From NCBI RefSeq assembly GCF_000189635.1, contig NW_002476434.1:496001-560000 (forward strand): a DNA stretch of 64,000 nt. Reading direction: 5' to 3'. Within the stretch, counting starts at the first letter, position 1, and every line of letters starts with the position of its first letter. The translations under genes were made by a program, and so were the position numbers. The DNA comes from Tetrahymena thermophila SB210. Lineage: Eukaryota; Ciliophora; Oligohymenophorea; Hymenostomatida; Tetrahymenidae. Shown one piece after another: positions 1-13,099 of the stretch. The notes below the pieces were generated by a model that worked only from the letters and a program-made list of their open reading frames with translations, did no database searches and was not told where the DNA came from.

Positions 1-851
1 TAATTTATAAAACCTTTAAACATAATAAGTTTAACTTTAAAGTATTTTTTTTTAAATAATTATTTTTAATAATTTATCATTTAAGAAAAGTATCTTCAAT
101 AATAAAAATATAAGAGAGTTTCATTTAAATTTTTTATTTTAATTTTATAAAAACATAAATCAAACTATACTAGTCTATATAATATACCTGATAGATAACA
201 TTCGAACATTTTATTAAAAATGGAAAAGTTTTTTACTTTCTTTTGCTGTACTTTTAAAAATAGTCTACATAAAGAAAGTGAAGAATGAATAATTGCATCT
301 TTAAGATTTAGTATCATTTATTTATTTATTACACATTTATTAAACTGGAATTAATTCACTAATTGCAAGAAATAATCAATATTTATTTTGATTAAGTAAA
401 GACTTTTTTAAGAAACTATAATATTAATTGCTTAAATAAAATGTAAATAGCTATATTGATTGTATAAATTATATCCTATTTTTTGAATTGATATAGATAA
501 TGACTAGATTATCTCTTACAGACTATTAAATGATATTGACTTATTTCTGTATATCTATTAATTTCATAATTATCTCGTTAATTATTGTTATTAGAAAGAA
601 ATAAGAAATTAAACTAATTCAATTATTTCTAGTAAAATTTGCTGATAATAATAAGAATTAAAATTCATTTTTTAGATTTTCTAAAAGCAGAATTCGAAAG
701 TAGTAAGTGGTTATAAATTTAAGAGATCACACAAGGTAACTGCAAAACTTAAATAAAAATTGCTTGAGTTTTTGAAATATACTAATTAGGCAAGATATAT
801 TTATATTTGCAGTATTAAGAAGTAGAAGGAAATATATAAACTAAATTAAAG
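1..851. other. upstream non-coding stretch
   Basis: Very A+T-rich DNA before the first gene. No frame reads like protein for any length under the ciliate code, and no RNA gene was recognised. It presumably holds the promoter and 5' leader of the gene starting at 852. A 24-codon frame near 221 is too short to support. Confidence 0.6.
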
Positions 852-3800
852 ATGAATGGAAATGAAACTAAAAATACCCTTACTACACCTTTGATGGGAG
901 GTGGTGGTATTAGGAGTAAAAAAGGTACTTTTATATTATAAAAGCAAGGAAGCTATAATTTGGATAGTGTAAATACAAATAAGAATGAAAAGTAATCCAA
1001 AGTATCAATAAATGAGAAGTCATCAAAAATAATTAAATAAGGATCCTTGAACATTACCCACGATCATCACTCTAACTCTCCTTAAAATTAGCAAAATCTA
1101 GAGTAATAAAAAATAGGAAGTGAGGCAAAAGCAAATAGTTAAGCAAATATTAGTATAAATGCGGGAAGAGAAAGCAATTTCCATCAAAGCAATATCAGAA
1201 GTTCAAAAGAAATAGGACATGAGTAATCACGCAAGAGTAGTTTACATACTAGAAGATTGACAAATTAATATTACATTGTTAGGAAAGAATTTGATCCTTT
1301 CAAGTCACCCCCAGATTTAAGCTTAGCAGAAAATCATAAAAAAGCTAGGTTAGTTGGTTGGGCAACAGAAGAATAAAAATTAAACTAAGAAAATTATTGT
1401 CCTTGCTGTTATTCAATTATTGAAAAAAACCAGTTTAACATTTCATGTGATGAAAAAGAATTGGCGTTTTTAGGAGTTGGATATGCATAAATATTTCTCC
1501 TTAACAAATTCTTTGGATTTCTAATAGTAGTTATATTTGTTCTTGGTGGCTCTCTTCTGCTTTTTGTTAAAAATTAAATTAATTGCTATGACAAGTGTCT
1601 TTCCATATTAGGTATTGGTATAATGGCAAATAAAGAGGATGATATAGAGCAGATGCATCCTTTTCTTTAAATTCTAATGGCAATGTTTATCATAGCATCT
1701 ATATTATATGCAAAGAAAAGAATATAAAAAAGAATAACTAAATTTAATGAAGGATATGTTTCACCCTGTGAATATACAATAATGGTTTAAAATCTGCCTC
1801 TTGATGCTCGAAAGGAAGAATTAAAGCGTCATTTTTAAAAGTTAATGAATCGTCAAATAATAACTGTTAATATGGCATACGATATTGAAAAATACAATGA
1901 GGCTATTGACTCTAAATCAGAAGATATCCTTACATACAATACAAATAAATATCAAATTAAATAACTCTAAACCTAGTTAGAATCACAGCAGGGATTAACT
2001 GAATCAAAAAAAGAAAAAATAATGAATAAAATTAATTAAATATAAGGAAAAAATGAATTTCTATTATCAGAAATGAAAATCAATGATGAATTTATTGATA
2101 GATTTGAAAAAGACTGTGATAATGATAGAGACCCTTCTAAGTTTTTAGGAACAGCCTTCATTACTTTTAACGATACTGTGCCAGTTAATTCGATTGTAGA
2201 TGAGTGGGGATACACTTGGATTAACATTTTAAAGTTTATTTTCTTTAGATGGGTAACTCCACCATTTATTGAGTACAAAGAAAAACTCTTGATTATTAGA
2301 AAAGCACCAGCTCCTGCTGATATTATCTGGGAAAATTTGAGATTTTCGTTGCCTAAAAATATTGCAAATAATACATTTATGCTTTGCTTCAGTTTTATCA
2401 TTCTTTATATTTGCTTTAAAATTCAATTTTTGGTTATGTACTACATTTACCCTCTTAAAAAGCAAAGTTACGAAGAGCACTCCTTCATACTTATGATTAG
2501 AGGAAGTAAGTTTGTTACAAAATTTACAAATTTTAATAGATTACAAGAAATTTATTTAATCAGCTTGATTGATGTTGTTTATTTTATTTAAATTAAATCA
2601 GAAATAAAATTTAGAATTTTATTGAATTATGTATTGATCATAATTTGTTCTACAAACAAAGTAATGATTTCAAACAAAACTAAACTAAAAAATACATTTG
2701 AATTACTTCACTTTTATTACTGAATCAAATTAACAAATTAAAAATAAATAAATAAATAAATTTGTAATCTCTACTGGATAAATCATTTTTATTAATTATT
2801 ATTAAATAAATAAATAACTAGGTCTTCTTAGTATATGTGTAGTTATTGTAAATCTTGCTTTGAGAAATACAATGTATCATTTCACCAAATTTTAAAGATT
2901 CGATCATCACACAAAATTACTGAATGCCTATATTAACAAGTATATCTTTTTATACTTTTTTAATAGTGCATTTATGCCTTATGTAGTTCATGCTTAGTTA
3001 GATTAAGGAAATATTAATATTGAATTATTAGTTTGGGATATTCACTTTATTATTATTGCAACTTCTATTTCTACACCTTTATCTAAAGTGTTTGACCCTG
3101 TGATGTTCTATAAACTCTACAAGCGCTGGCGTATAAAATCCTATCCTCCAGAAGATTGCCCTTATACTCAAAAAGAGGCTAACATGTGGTTTGAAGGCCA
3201 TCCTATAGAAATAGCTGATAGCTGTAATTATTAATTTTGAAATTTAAATTAAGAAAAATAACATTTCATTTCGTTTATATTAATATTTTCAACAAATTAA
3301 TCAGCTACTTTGAAAAATTTATATTTTTATTTTTTATAAAAGATGCATATATAGCCAGAAATCTTTTTTTAAGTGCTTGGTATGCTTAAGTAGCTCCATT
3401 TGGAATAATATTTTCAATGCTTGGATTAATTTGCAATCATTATATAGATAAATATTGCCTTTTAAGGATTCACCCAACTCCAGAACTTATCACAGAAGAA
3501 GTTTACAGTAAAGTCATTTTTGCTCTTGACTTAATACCATTTATTTATCTTTGTGGTTGTATTGAATACAACTTAAAAAATATTGAATCAACTAATGTAT
3601 TTGCTATCATATTTAACTTTATAACTGAAGGAGGCGCTATAGTTGGCTTATTTTTGAGCTTAATATGTATTATTTTCCATTATAAACGTAAAACTAAAGC
3701 AAAAGGCGCATAAAAAGAAAACCGCCCATATAACGAAGTGAGAACTCTTTTCCCCACTGAGTATGATAGATGCAATCCAGTCACTGCTTCAAAAGCAAGC

Positions 3801-4502
3801 ATTGAATATATCAAATTTTTGTACAACTAAAAAGCTGTATACTTATCAGCTAATATGCAGGAAATGATTGGTGTGTAATCTCATAAAAAAGGTAGTAAAA
3901 AAAAGAGAAAATCTAAAAAATAAATAGTTGATGGCACAAATCTTAATCATTTATTAAAGTCAGGATCCTAACAGTACTAAGAAAAGTTTTTATTAAATCA
4001 TTAATAATCAAAATCAAAACTATTATCATCTCAAAACTTGTAACAATATTCCTCCTATTCTTCTTCTTCCGATAGCGACTCTGAATCTTCTGACAGTGAT
4101 AGCAGTAACAATAATGATTAGAATGAGACTAAAAAAGATATTGAACTTAATCCCATTCAACTACCTAAAAACATAGAAGAAAGCAATACTTATCAAGCAA
4201 ATGATGATTAAAGCAACAAAGCCAGAAACGGAACTCTCTTTTATTAGAGATAAAGTATTCCAACGATAGCATCTTCATTTCAAAATTTTATTCATGGCCA
4301 TTCTACCTTTTACATAGAACATACACTAGTTCCTCATAATTAAGAATCTTCAGAATCAGATAAGCCTTTAGATATAAATATTTAAAAAGTTGAATCTAAA
4401 TCTATTGAAAATGAAGAAGAGTTAAAAACTTACCTTGAAAAAAATAAACAAATTGAGAGCTTAAAAAATATTCAAGAAGAAAATAAACAAACAAAAGAAT
4501 GA
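852..4502 (+). CDS. OSCA/TMEM63 (CSC1-like, DUF221) membrane channel protein
   Basis: Predicted plasma- or organelle-membrane protein of the OSCA/TMEM63/CSC1 family, osmo- or mechanosensitive cation channels in plants and animals. The model is three exons (852-2505, 2822-3223, 3343-4502), ATG to TGA, 1071 aa; introns are 2506-2821 and 3224-3342, both GT-AG and frame-preserving. After a Ser/Asn/Gln-rich N terminus (about 150 aa) comes a hydrophobic segment (FFGFLIVVIFVLGG). A long cytosolic loop then ends in APAPADIIWENL (about residue 490), which is the hallmark at the end of the PHM7-type cytosolic domain just before the 7-TM core. Several further membrane segments follow, including one starting SLLSICVVIVNLALR. 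The last 270 residues are a cytosolic tail with a Ser/Asp/Glu run. Family call is strong; ion selectivity cannot be inferred. Upstream of 852 nothing suggests an earlier start. Confidence 0.82.
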
Positions 4503-5426
4503 ATGAATGAATAAGTGAGCAAGTTTGTGAATCAAAAATTGAAATTATGATTGGAAACTTTTGCTTCATTTCTATAATTTTGAACCTTAAATCGTGGTAA
4601 ATTTTGTATTTAAAATCAATAATAATTTATATTTTGCTTAAGCAAGATTGTATATAATACTTAAGTTATTTTCTCTTGACTATTAATTAATTTCTAATAA
4701 TCAACCTTTGTGTAAAATAAAAAAGTAATATCAATTTTATAACCTAACTATAATTAGATACATTGTTTTAAATTCTTAATTAAAATTTCATCTTTGATAA
4801 TGAAATATTTTTTTTCTTCTAAAGTTGTTTTTTTGTATTTAAAATCAGTAATAATTTATATTTTAATTAAGCAAAAACTTCTATAAAACACTTTATTTAT
4901 TTTATCTTAACTATTAATTAATTTCAAATAATCAATTTTTATGTCAAGTAAAGATATTAATATTAGTTTAATTAATTAAACAACAATTATACATCAATAA
5001 ATAAATTTTATAGCTCCATTTTAATAATATTTCATATGATTTAAGGCAATACTTTTAAATAAATATTTTTCATCGTTTAATAATCATTTACATTAAATAG
5101 AAGTAAGTTTGTAAAATAGCTTAGAGTGATAATATTTTATTATATATTTTTAATATAAAAATTTAATAGTAAAATTTAGATTTTATCATTTAATAAAATT
5201 GATTTTAGCAATAAGTAAAAATATTAAATTTAAATTTGAAAGAGTAAATTAGTTTTTTAAGTTAATTTTTGGAGAAAAATTTAAAATTTAAACTAAATAT
5301 TCTAAGAAAATTTTATAAACTATTATTTGTCATACAGAATATAAAAAGATAATTGCAATAATTTATGTAAACATTTTATTCAAATAGTTTCCATTTTAAT
5401 TTTAAATTTTAATTGATGATTTAATT
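4503..5426. other. convergent intergenic region with a diverged direct repeat
   Basis: This separates the 3' ends of two convergent genes. No coding signal is seen. It holds a duplicated block of about 140 bp (about 4598-4738 and 4830-4970), described separately. Confidence 0.6.
4598..4970. repeat. two diverged direct copies of a ~140-bp block
   Basis: About 4598-4738 and about 4830-4970 share the same order of blocks: TTTGTATTTAAAATCA, then AATAATTTATATTTT, a TTAAGCAA element, then CTATTAATTAATTTC and AATAATCAA. They are diverged by substitutions and small gaps. Each begins in a run of T. The origin is unknown. Confidence 0.65.
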
Positions 5427-8400
5427 TCATTCTTTGCCTTCTTGATTGTTCTAGTTTTCTCCTACTAAATTTTATACTATTTCCTTAATTTATTCAGCGT
5501 TAGCTACCTCGCCTTGATCAGAAGTATTTTCTTTGCTTTAAATTTAATTATTATTGTCCACAGAATCGATTGCACTGGTACCATTACCTTCTTCATAATC
5601 ATCTCCCCTGACACTTTTGTTAGAAATTCCTTGATCTTCTTAATCTTCATCATTGTTTGGCTGGTTTTGCTTTGCTTAATTTAAATCTTACCTATTTTAT
5701 CTATTTTCATCTTCAGAAGAAGTAGCTTCGTTTTCCATTTTTTAAATATATTCAGCAATCATCTCTTTCAATGTGAAACGCATATCATCATTTAAAGAGT
5801 ATATTTTTGCAAAATTTAATGCTAAATCTTCAGGATTATCTCCTTTGTAAATAATTATTCTGCCTTTTTTTCCTTTAGAGAAGTTTACATCAACATTTCC
5901 AATAATTTCTCTCTCTTTACGCATTGATTAATTACCTATGCATTTCAAGGAGTTTTACTGGTCAAATGAAAATGGTCTTGTTTCTGTGAATCTAGACACA
6001 TTTTGGCTGAGTGCTTGTCTTTGACGTTCGAAAAAGGATTCTTTTTCAACTTGTTAGTTCCTTGCTTTCTAAAGACGCTCTAAAATTTACTAAGTTCCTT
6101 TAATATTCAATAATTTTTCTTATTCTTCAGGAGTTTTTACAATTGGTATATTATAATTTATATTAGGTCTAAATGTGCATTCTTATTCTTCTTTGAGCTC
6201 TCTTTGTTCTTTTACTTTTGAGCGGACATTATTAAGCTCTTCTTCTTTTGTCTAATGCTTTTCATATAATTTTTCATACACTGGCTTTTTAATATCTCCT
6301 TGCTACTAATTTTGTCCTTCAATTAATACCTTACTCTATTGCAGAACAAAACTTTTCTAATTTACAATAGGCTTGAAAGTACATTTATTGTTTTGTTCTT
6401 TTTCTATAATTTCCTTTTATTCCTTTTTCTTTTATTCTAAATATTTAGAATGCTCATATAATATTTCGTAACGCTTTTTTTAGCTATCTTACTTCTTACC
6501 ACTTTTCTAGCTCAAGCTTAGTTCAGAGGTGAAATTATCTATTGGATTCAAGCTAGCTGCATTTTTGGCTGTTTATGCTTTAGTAAAGTAAGTACCACTT
6601 TAGCTCATCATTAAGCAGCTATCTAATATCTTTGACTTTTTATTGATAACAGGATGGAATTTCAATTCTGCATTTGTCATGGAATTTCTAAGTTTTTTTG
6701 ATTTACCTCCATTGCTATCTAAATTATTTTATGTAGGCTCATTAGCAGCCTCTACGAAATTGCTTTAATCACTCATAAATTTAATATCATTCAAAATATT
6801 ATTATTTTTTGAGCTGTACCATTCCATTAAATTTGTTTTATCATCATGAAGTTTTCTAAAATTAGCCACCAGCTAAGGAATATCCCAACATTCTCCATGT
6901 GATAAACCTATATTTCGATAAGTAGAATATTAATTTTGATATTTAATTAAATTAATAAAAAACTCTTTTTAGCAAAAGAAAAATTATAATATAGAAATAA
7001 CTTACTGTCTTAAGGTACATTTGATTCCTAGAGAAGCTGTTAAAGAATTAGCAATCTTTCTTCCTAATTTGTTGAAGCTTAGTTTATTTATAAACCATTT
7101 ATAAGAATTTCTTTGATGTAAGTTTCTGCTTGTGGATTTAAGATTTTTTTCTCAATCAAAACCATTAGCACGTCAAAAGCAAGTTTTTTAGGAACTCCAG
7201 ATTCTGCGTTATTAAGGTTAAGGATTCTGTATGATTATTCGTGGAATTTCATTTCTTACTGCATCCTATTCATATCTATGTTCTTGCGATCATTAAGATA
7301 AAGAGAAGTTTGATTCTAGTCTTTTTGGAATTAAAGTGCTCTAAATAAACCGATTTCTTGGTAAATGTATCCTAAATTTTCGTAAGAAATGTAATCTCCT
7401 TCCTAAACTTAATTGATAATAAATGAGAGCACTTTATCTATCTTCTTCAAAATTATCTTCTAACTTTTTGGATCTATCTTCGACTTAGTCATTTATGCCT
7501 TTAATGTTTAAATTTCCTGCTCTTTCTTCAATTTTTCTTTTTCTTAACGTTATAAAAAGTCTTGGTAAAGATATTTCACTGAGTAATCTTTATCTCCTTA
7601 TCCACGTTTGACAATTTTTTCAGATTTTTTATTGATTGTTGGGTGGAATGTACATTTTAATTCTTCTTTGGTGTTGAAGCTTAAAACATCTTTCTTTGTA
7701 GTGTATGCATTGTTTGGTGAGCCTAAAGATTGATTTCTTAATGAAGCGGCTATTCCATACTTACCTTCGGAAAACTAATTTTAAGATTAAGAAGACCCAT
7801 AAAATAAGTCTTTATTGTTAGATTTTTAAATATTTTTCCCTTAAAGGATTCCATAATTTTCTATCTATGAAGAATTTTGAAGGACGTAGCTATTCACCAA
7901 ACTACGATTTTCTAATAAATTAGCTTGGTTAGTCATGGTATTGTTGTTATTACTCATAGAAGTAACTAAAGCTCCTTACTAAGAGGCTTTCAATTAATTT
8001 TATTCTATTCTCTTTAGTTAATACTCTTGCTCATTTTTCTTTTTTGCTATTTCTTTCTCCAAAGCATCAAGTTATGAAAATATTTTCAGACCTTCTTCTT
8101 ATTGTTTTAGAATAGTTAAGCTATTAGCATCGAGTTGAGTCTAAGGCATCTATTTGAAGAGCTTTAATGCAAGTTCGTAGTTAATGTTTTCATAATTTTC
8201 AGTAAAATTCATAGGCTGATTGGCTGAAATTTATTCTTCATGCTAGGCTAATAGATGTTGCTATTAAATAAGTTAATTAGCTATTTGCTACTCTTACTCT
8301 TGCTAAAAGTCATGGGCATTCATGCGATGGTGATGCTATTAATGTAGGTCATCATGATGGAGTAGAAGATTAGGGTCTTGCTATTGCTACATTTCTGATC

Positions 8401-8476
8401 CTGCTACATGTATATGATACACTTAATCTTCTATCATGTCTTAAACAGCTTAAGGGCCTGCTAGTTCGTAGCTCAT
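5427..8476 (-). CDS. coiled-coil protein with TFxPxIN repeats and C-terminal GDNPEDLA module
   Basis: 983 aa in two exons (8476-7006 and 6907-5427). The 98-bp intron (6908-7005) has GTAAG and TAG ends and preserves frame. The N terminus is Gln/His-rich. At least four short motifs of the form [KL][CK]xFxPxIN recur (CTFHPTIN, KFHPVIN, CTFKPIVN, CTFRPNIN), each followed by a charged helical stretch with Tyr-Leu-Tyr elements. A helical region around residue 350 (KIDKVLSFIINQ) precedes them. Near the C terminus is RIIIYKGDNPEDLALNFA followed by YSLND, a compact module seen in many ciliate coiled-coil proteins. The last 80 aa are acidic and Gln/Asn-rich. No enzymatic domain was recognised. Such architecture is common among ciliary or basal-body scaffold proteins, but that role is a guess. 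The start is the first ATG after an A/T-rich leader. Confidence 0.7.
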
Positions 8477-10123
8477 TATTATATATATTTTTGTTTATAA
8501 CCTTTAAACTTTTAATTAATAAATCTTGAATTTAATATTTTTCTTGTTTTACTTGCTATTTTATTTAAAGATTCTCTTATTTAGAAATTATAATTTTTTA
8601 TTTATAAAAATAGTTGCTTCTGAATAACTTAAATAAATTATTTTTCAACACCTCTCAATATAGATAGAGTGTTAATAAAAAATTTAAATTTTACTATGCT
8701 AATTCTTTTTTTACTTTCTTCTTTCTTTGTTTTTAGAGATAGATATATAAATGCATACTTTCAAAACTTTTAAAACGTAAATAAAACAATACTAAATTCA
8801 TTTTAAGACAAATTTAATGAAAATAGAAAACCAAATGGACTTATAGGATATCAACTATGTTCTTTACTTATCGTTTTTTAAGATTTAATAGTGGTTATTA
8901 CATCTTTTGTTTATAATTTAAGTTCTATTTTAAACAAATCGAATTTATTATGACAACTTTATCCTTTAATACAAAAATTCCAGTAAATTTTTAAATAAAA
9001 ATTGTTAATAAAATTTATTTTCTGATATGTTAAAATTAATTATATAAATGCAAAATTAGATTTTTACTTTTTTAGACTATATTAGCAGGAAAAAACAAAT
9101 GGTAATGTCTAGCAATTTTAATTGTAATGTATGTATCAAAAGAAGAGAAATATTTATTTTTTATAAAAGATACGAAATTAAAATATAGTCAATCACTAAA
9201 ATTTCAAAATAAAATTTATAAATGGAACTATTTTATCAAGTTAATATAAAAAGAGTGTTTATTTGAATAGCTTTTTATAAGGAGAGAACGAAAATAATTT
9301 ATCAATTTAAAATTTGCTATTTAAGACTCAATATCCAATTAATTTATGGATAATTTTATAGAGCTTCTAAAAAAAATTTATATTTTATCATCGAAACAAT
9401 ATTAGAACAAAATTTAACTCAAAGTGATTTATATTTAATTAAAGATTTTTGTAAAGAATACTCCAGAGACCCTTAATATTTTTTAATAAACAAACTTAAT
9501 AATTGATAAACTTAATAAACAATTATTATTAGAATAAGCTAGGTCATTTTTATGAGAAATAAATCAAAAAAAAAAAAAGAATTGCATTTACGGTCAACGA
9601 TATCACATATATAGTGTATTGTTAACAAATTTATGCAGACATTGAATATTGAGAGTCTACACATGTTCCTCCTCTTAATGAAGGAACGTGCAAAAAAATC
9701 AATTACAATTTATTTTTAAAAACTAAATTAGAAAAATATTTAATTTTAAAATATTTTTTTTTGAATATTTCTAAATATGGTTAGAAAGAAAATTTTAGCT
9801 GTTTGATTTACTATTTTGACTAACAAAACTTTGTTATATTAATTAGTTTATGTTAGCTTTATTGATATTTTTGATATAAAAATTAATAATAAATAATTAT
9901 GAGATGAAATAATTGTTTGGTTATTCTTTACTTTTACCAGAAATATTATTGTTATTATTTATTGCTTTAATTTGTTCTGAATTTTTGACAACATAATAAG
10001 CCTATCAATTAGTCAGCTGAATAAATAGAATTTAAGCTAAATCATTAAATATTAAATTTTAAATAGTTTTAGCAAGCAATTCTTTCACATATTAGAATAG
10101 GAGTTATCATTAATTTTTATAAT
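8477..10123. other. divergent intergenic region, 5' of two genes
   Basis: About 1.65 kb between divergently oriented genes. No protein-like frame was found. The only structured part is the G+C-enriched stretch at 9590-9692 (see the candidate ncRNA). Promoters for both neighbours are presumably here, but no motif is recognisable. Confidence 0.55.
9590..9692. ncRNA. candidate structured RNA (two hairpins), unclassified
   Basis: A short island of mixed composition in otherwise A+T-only DNA. Two inverted repeats are visible. The first pairs GTCAACGATATCAC (9593-9606) with GTGTATTGTTAAC (9614-9626) around a short AT loop. The second pairs CATGTTCCT (9662-9670) with AGGAACGTG (9682-9690), nine pairs with one G-U. 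A weaker AGAC/GTCT pair lies between. Strand is not determinable. It does not match tRNA, U1-U6, SRP or telomerase RNA features that I know. An H/ACA-like two-hairpin layout is conceivable, but no ACA box is obvious. Confidence 0.3.
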
Positions 10124-12450
10124 ATGAGTTTACATTAAAAAGGGTTTAGTACTCCAAACGGAAAACTTCATACAATATCTTCTGCGATAAAACAACAAAA
10201 ATAAAATAATGGTCAGGTTCAAAAGACTTTCGTAAATAAGAATTTCTCTTTAAACCCAGAAGGAGAAACGAAAGCTGTTTTATAAAAAATAAACTAATCA
10301 TAAAAGTAATATAAAACAAATTATAATGAGAAGATCTTGAATAAATATGATGAAAAGGATTATAGCATTTCTGATAATTTAATGACTCCCAATAATAAGA
10401 AATAAATTAATTTAAGTTCATCTAAATTGTACAGCCAACAGTAAATTTTATCTCCAAACAGTGAAGTCAATATATCAAGGAGTAATTTTAAGAGCAGTTA
10501 AATTCTAAGCCCAAAGAGTCAAAATATTAATAGTAGTATTAGTCCTTAGAGGCAGTATTCTAAGTAATCATTGACATAAAGAGGTTTGTAAAAATCTTAA
10601 TCTCCATCAAAGTAATCAATACAAAATTAAATTGTAAAAAAAGAGCTTTAAGAGGCTCTAGAAAAATAAAGGGAAATGTAAAGGTAGAGATAACGCACAA
10701 TGGCTGATCCAGAAAGATTAAATGAAGAAAAAAAGCTTTTAAAACAAATGATTATTGAGTTAGAAGAAAAAAAATTAAAAAAATAGAATGAAATTAATAA
10801 CATAAAAACAAAATGCATAAAGGAAGAAAAGGATATTAAAAACCTTCGTGAAAATTATTTAGGAGAAAAGGAAAAATTTAAAACAATTGTTGAAACAATT
10901 GCTAAAGACAACAAAATTCTTGAAGAGTAGTTGAAACGTACAAGATAGGTAGCTAATTTAAATATTTTGTATTTATGATAAGATATCATTTTGAAATAAG
11001 ATTAATTGAAATTTTTATTTAATGTTAATAAGGCACATGACGTTCTTTAGAAGGAGAGAAGTGAGAGTTAAAAATTAGAAAACCAATTTAAGTTAGAAAT
11101 AGCACATCTTAAAGAAAATATTAAGATCCTTGAAGAAAGAAATAATAAAGAAGTTTAATTAATGTAATAAAAGATTAAATCTGAAGAAGAAAGAAATGAT
11201 AAGCTTAGAAAAAAACTAGAAGAGGCTAACTTTAACTTAGATGTAGAAGAGAGGTTGAGAAATTCTTACAAGGAAAAAAGATCAAAAATAGAGTAAAACT
11301 AAGAATTAATCTCTCAGCTTAGCTAAAAAAGAGATTAACTTTCTAAAAATCTTGCACAATTAAATGAAGAATATGATAGACTGTAATATATTTTAAAAAT
11401 TAATATTTTTAGTAATTTACTTTAAAATATTAAATTATAGATAAAGATAAGTCAAAATAGAGATAAAAAGCTAAGAAAAAGAGTATGAGGAATTTGCAGA
11501 AACAATAAAAGATGAGTAAAAAAATCAAGAGCTTAATATATCTGACTTAGAAGCAGAAATAGAAATACTTATAAAATAAAGCAAGGAAGAAGAATTAAGG
11601 ATTTAAAAAGAGTGCCATGATTCTGATGAGTAATTAAATTTAGTTATTCAATAATAGAAGAAAGTAGTTGAGCAATACAAAGATTACGAAGTATAAATTA
11701 GTTAATTCTTTCTACTTTTATAGTTTTTGAAATATATTTATTTATAAATAACAGAAATTTTAGTAAAATGAGTAAGTCCTCCAAAAGGAATTTGAAGCAT
11801 TGAAGGCAAAGCAAGTTAATGAAATTTAAATTAGAAAGGAATTGGAAGAAGAATAAAGAAACTTGATCCGGTAAGAGCTAGAAATCTAAGCTAAAAAAGA
11901 TAGAGAAATTAAGAAATTATAATAAGAAAATTAAGAACTAATTAAAGAAATAAATTAAGTAAAGGAGCAAATAAAATAAATAATTGAGAAAACTGATAAT
12001 ACATCAGCAGAAATTGAAGAAAAAAAGAATTTAATGAGGGAAGATTTAGATTTAAAAAATAAAGAAATATATGAATATGAGTCACTAATAAATAAACTGA
12101 ATCAGGCAAAAAGAGAATAGCAAAAAGAAATCAATTAAATATAATCAGATTTATAGGAGTAAAGAAAAGTTTTAGAGTAAATCAAAGAAGTTGAGAGTTT
12201 AAAGAATGAATTAATAGAATAAAATTAGATTCTATTGAAGAACACATAGCTAAAAGACAGTATAGAGCTAGAATTAGGAGTTATTGAGAATAAAATTAAA
12301 TAAAATAATGAAGATATTAAGTATATTTAAGAATAACTTGAAATTAATAAATCAGAATCCAGCAAAAATAAAATAAATAACGATAGATTACAATAAGAAA
12401 TTGCAGCTCTTCAATAAGAGCTAAGTAAATAAAAGAAGAAAAAAAAATGA
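10124..12450 (+). CDS. long coiled-coil protein
   Basis: 703 aa in four exons, with GT-AG introns at 10949-11032, 11383-11440 and 11691-11763; each splice preserves frame and the model ends at TGA. The first ~180 residues are low-complexity Ser/Gln/Asn/Lys with several SP sites, including QILSP twice. From about residue 170 to the end the protein is almost continuous Glu/Lys/Gln/Leu heptad-like coiled coil, with runs such as LEEKKLKKQNEINN. No catalytic domain or membrane segment was seen. Many Gln codons are TAA or TAG. The architecture fits a cytoskeletal or centrosomal scaffold, but any such assignment rests on coiled-coil content alone. Confidence 0.75.
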
Positions 12451-13099
12451 CTTTTTTTTTTGGATATTCATTTAGTTAATTATTTATTATGGAATAAATA
12501 TATTTACAAAAAAGCAAAAAAATCAAACAGTCTTTGCAATAAAATATTTAGTTTTTCTAAGTATCATACATATTTACAATAAATTTTTATTAAATTCCTA
12601 AATATAAACACTAAAAATTATTTTTTATATTTTATTTCTATCAAATACTGTAATTTCTAGATAAGATTGGGTTAGGGAATCCCAGGGAATATCAAAAATA
12701 ATTAAAAAAAATTTTGTTAACATTTGATGAAAAAAATGATAAAAAGAATTAAAATATATAAAATTATATGATATATTTTTATTTTAAAAAACATATTGCC
12801 ATTTAGACCAAAACGTAAAAAACAGTAGGTGATATTTTAATTACAAGATTAATAAATATTATTAAAACTAATTTAATTACAAATGGCCTTGAGAAAGATT
12901 TAAAATTATTATTACTGTTTAAAATAGTGTAAATTTAAAAAAAATTATAAAAAAAATAAATATTTGCTGTAATATAGTTGACATAATGAATTATATATTT
13001 CTTTTTATAATTTTATTTATAGATAATTAATAATTTTTTATGCAAGCTGATATTGATATTTAATCTGAAGCTGTAGGCGCTTTGGTTAAAATAATTATC
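12451..13099. other. convergent intergenic region
   Basis: About 650 bp of A/T-rich sequence between convergent genes. The only unusual spot is a G/C-containing patch near 12665-12690 (GGGTTAGGGAATCCCAGGG), which can fold weakly. No gene is seen. Confidence 0.55.

Noticed and set aside
3224-3304. Alternative acceptor (TCAG at 3301-3304) for the second intron of the OSCA-like gene
   Set aside because: It would break the reading frame; the acceptor at 3342 preserves frame and follows a T-rich tract.
12660-12690. Telomere-like GGGTTAGGG string
   Set aside because: A single copy of a different unit from the ciliate G4T2 repeat, internal to the molecule; treated as coincidence.
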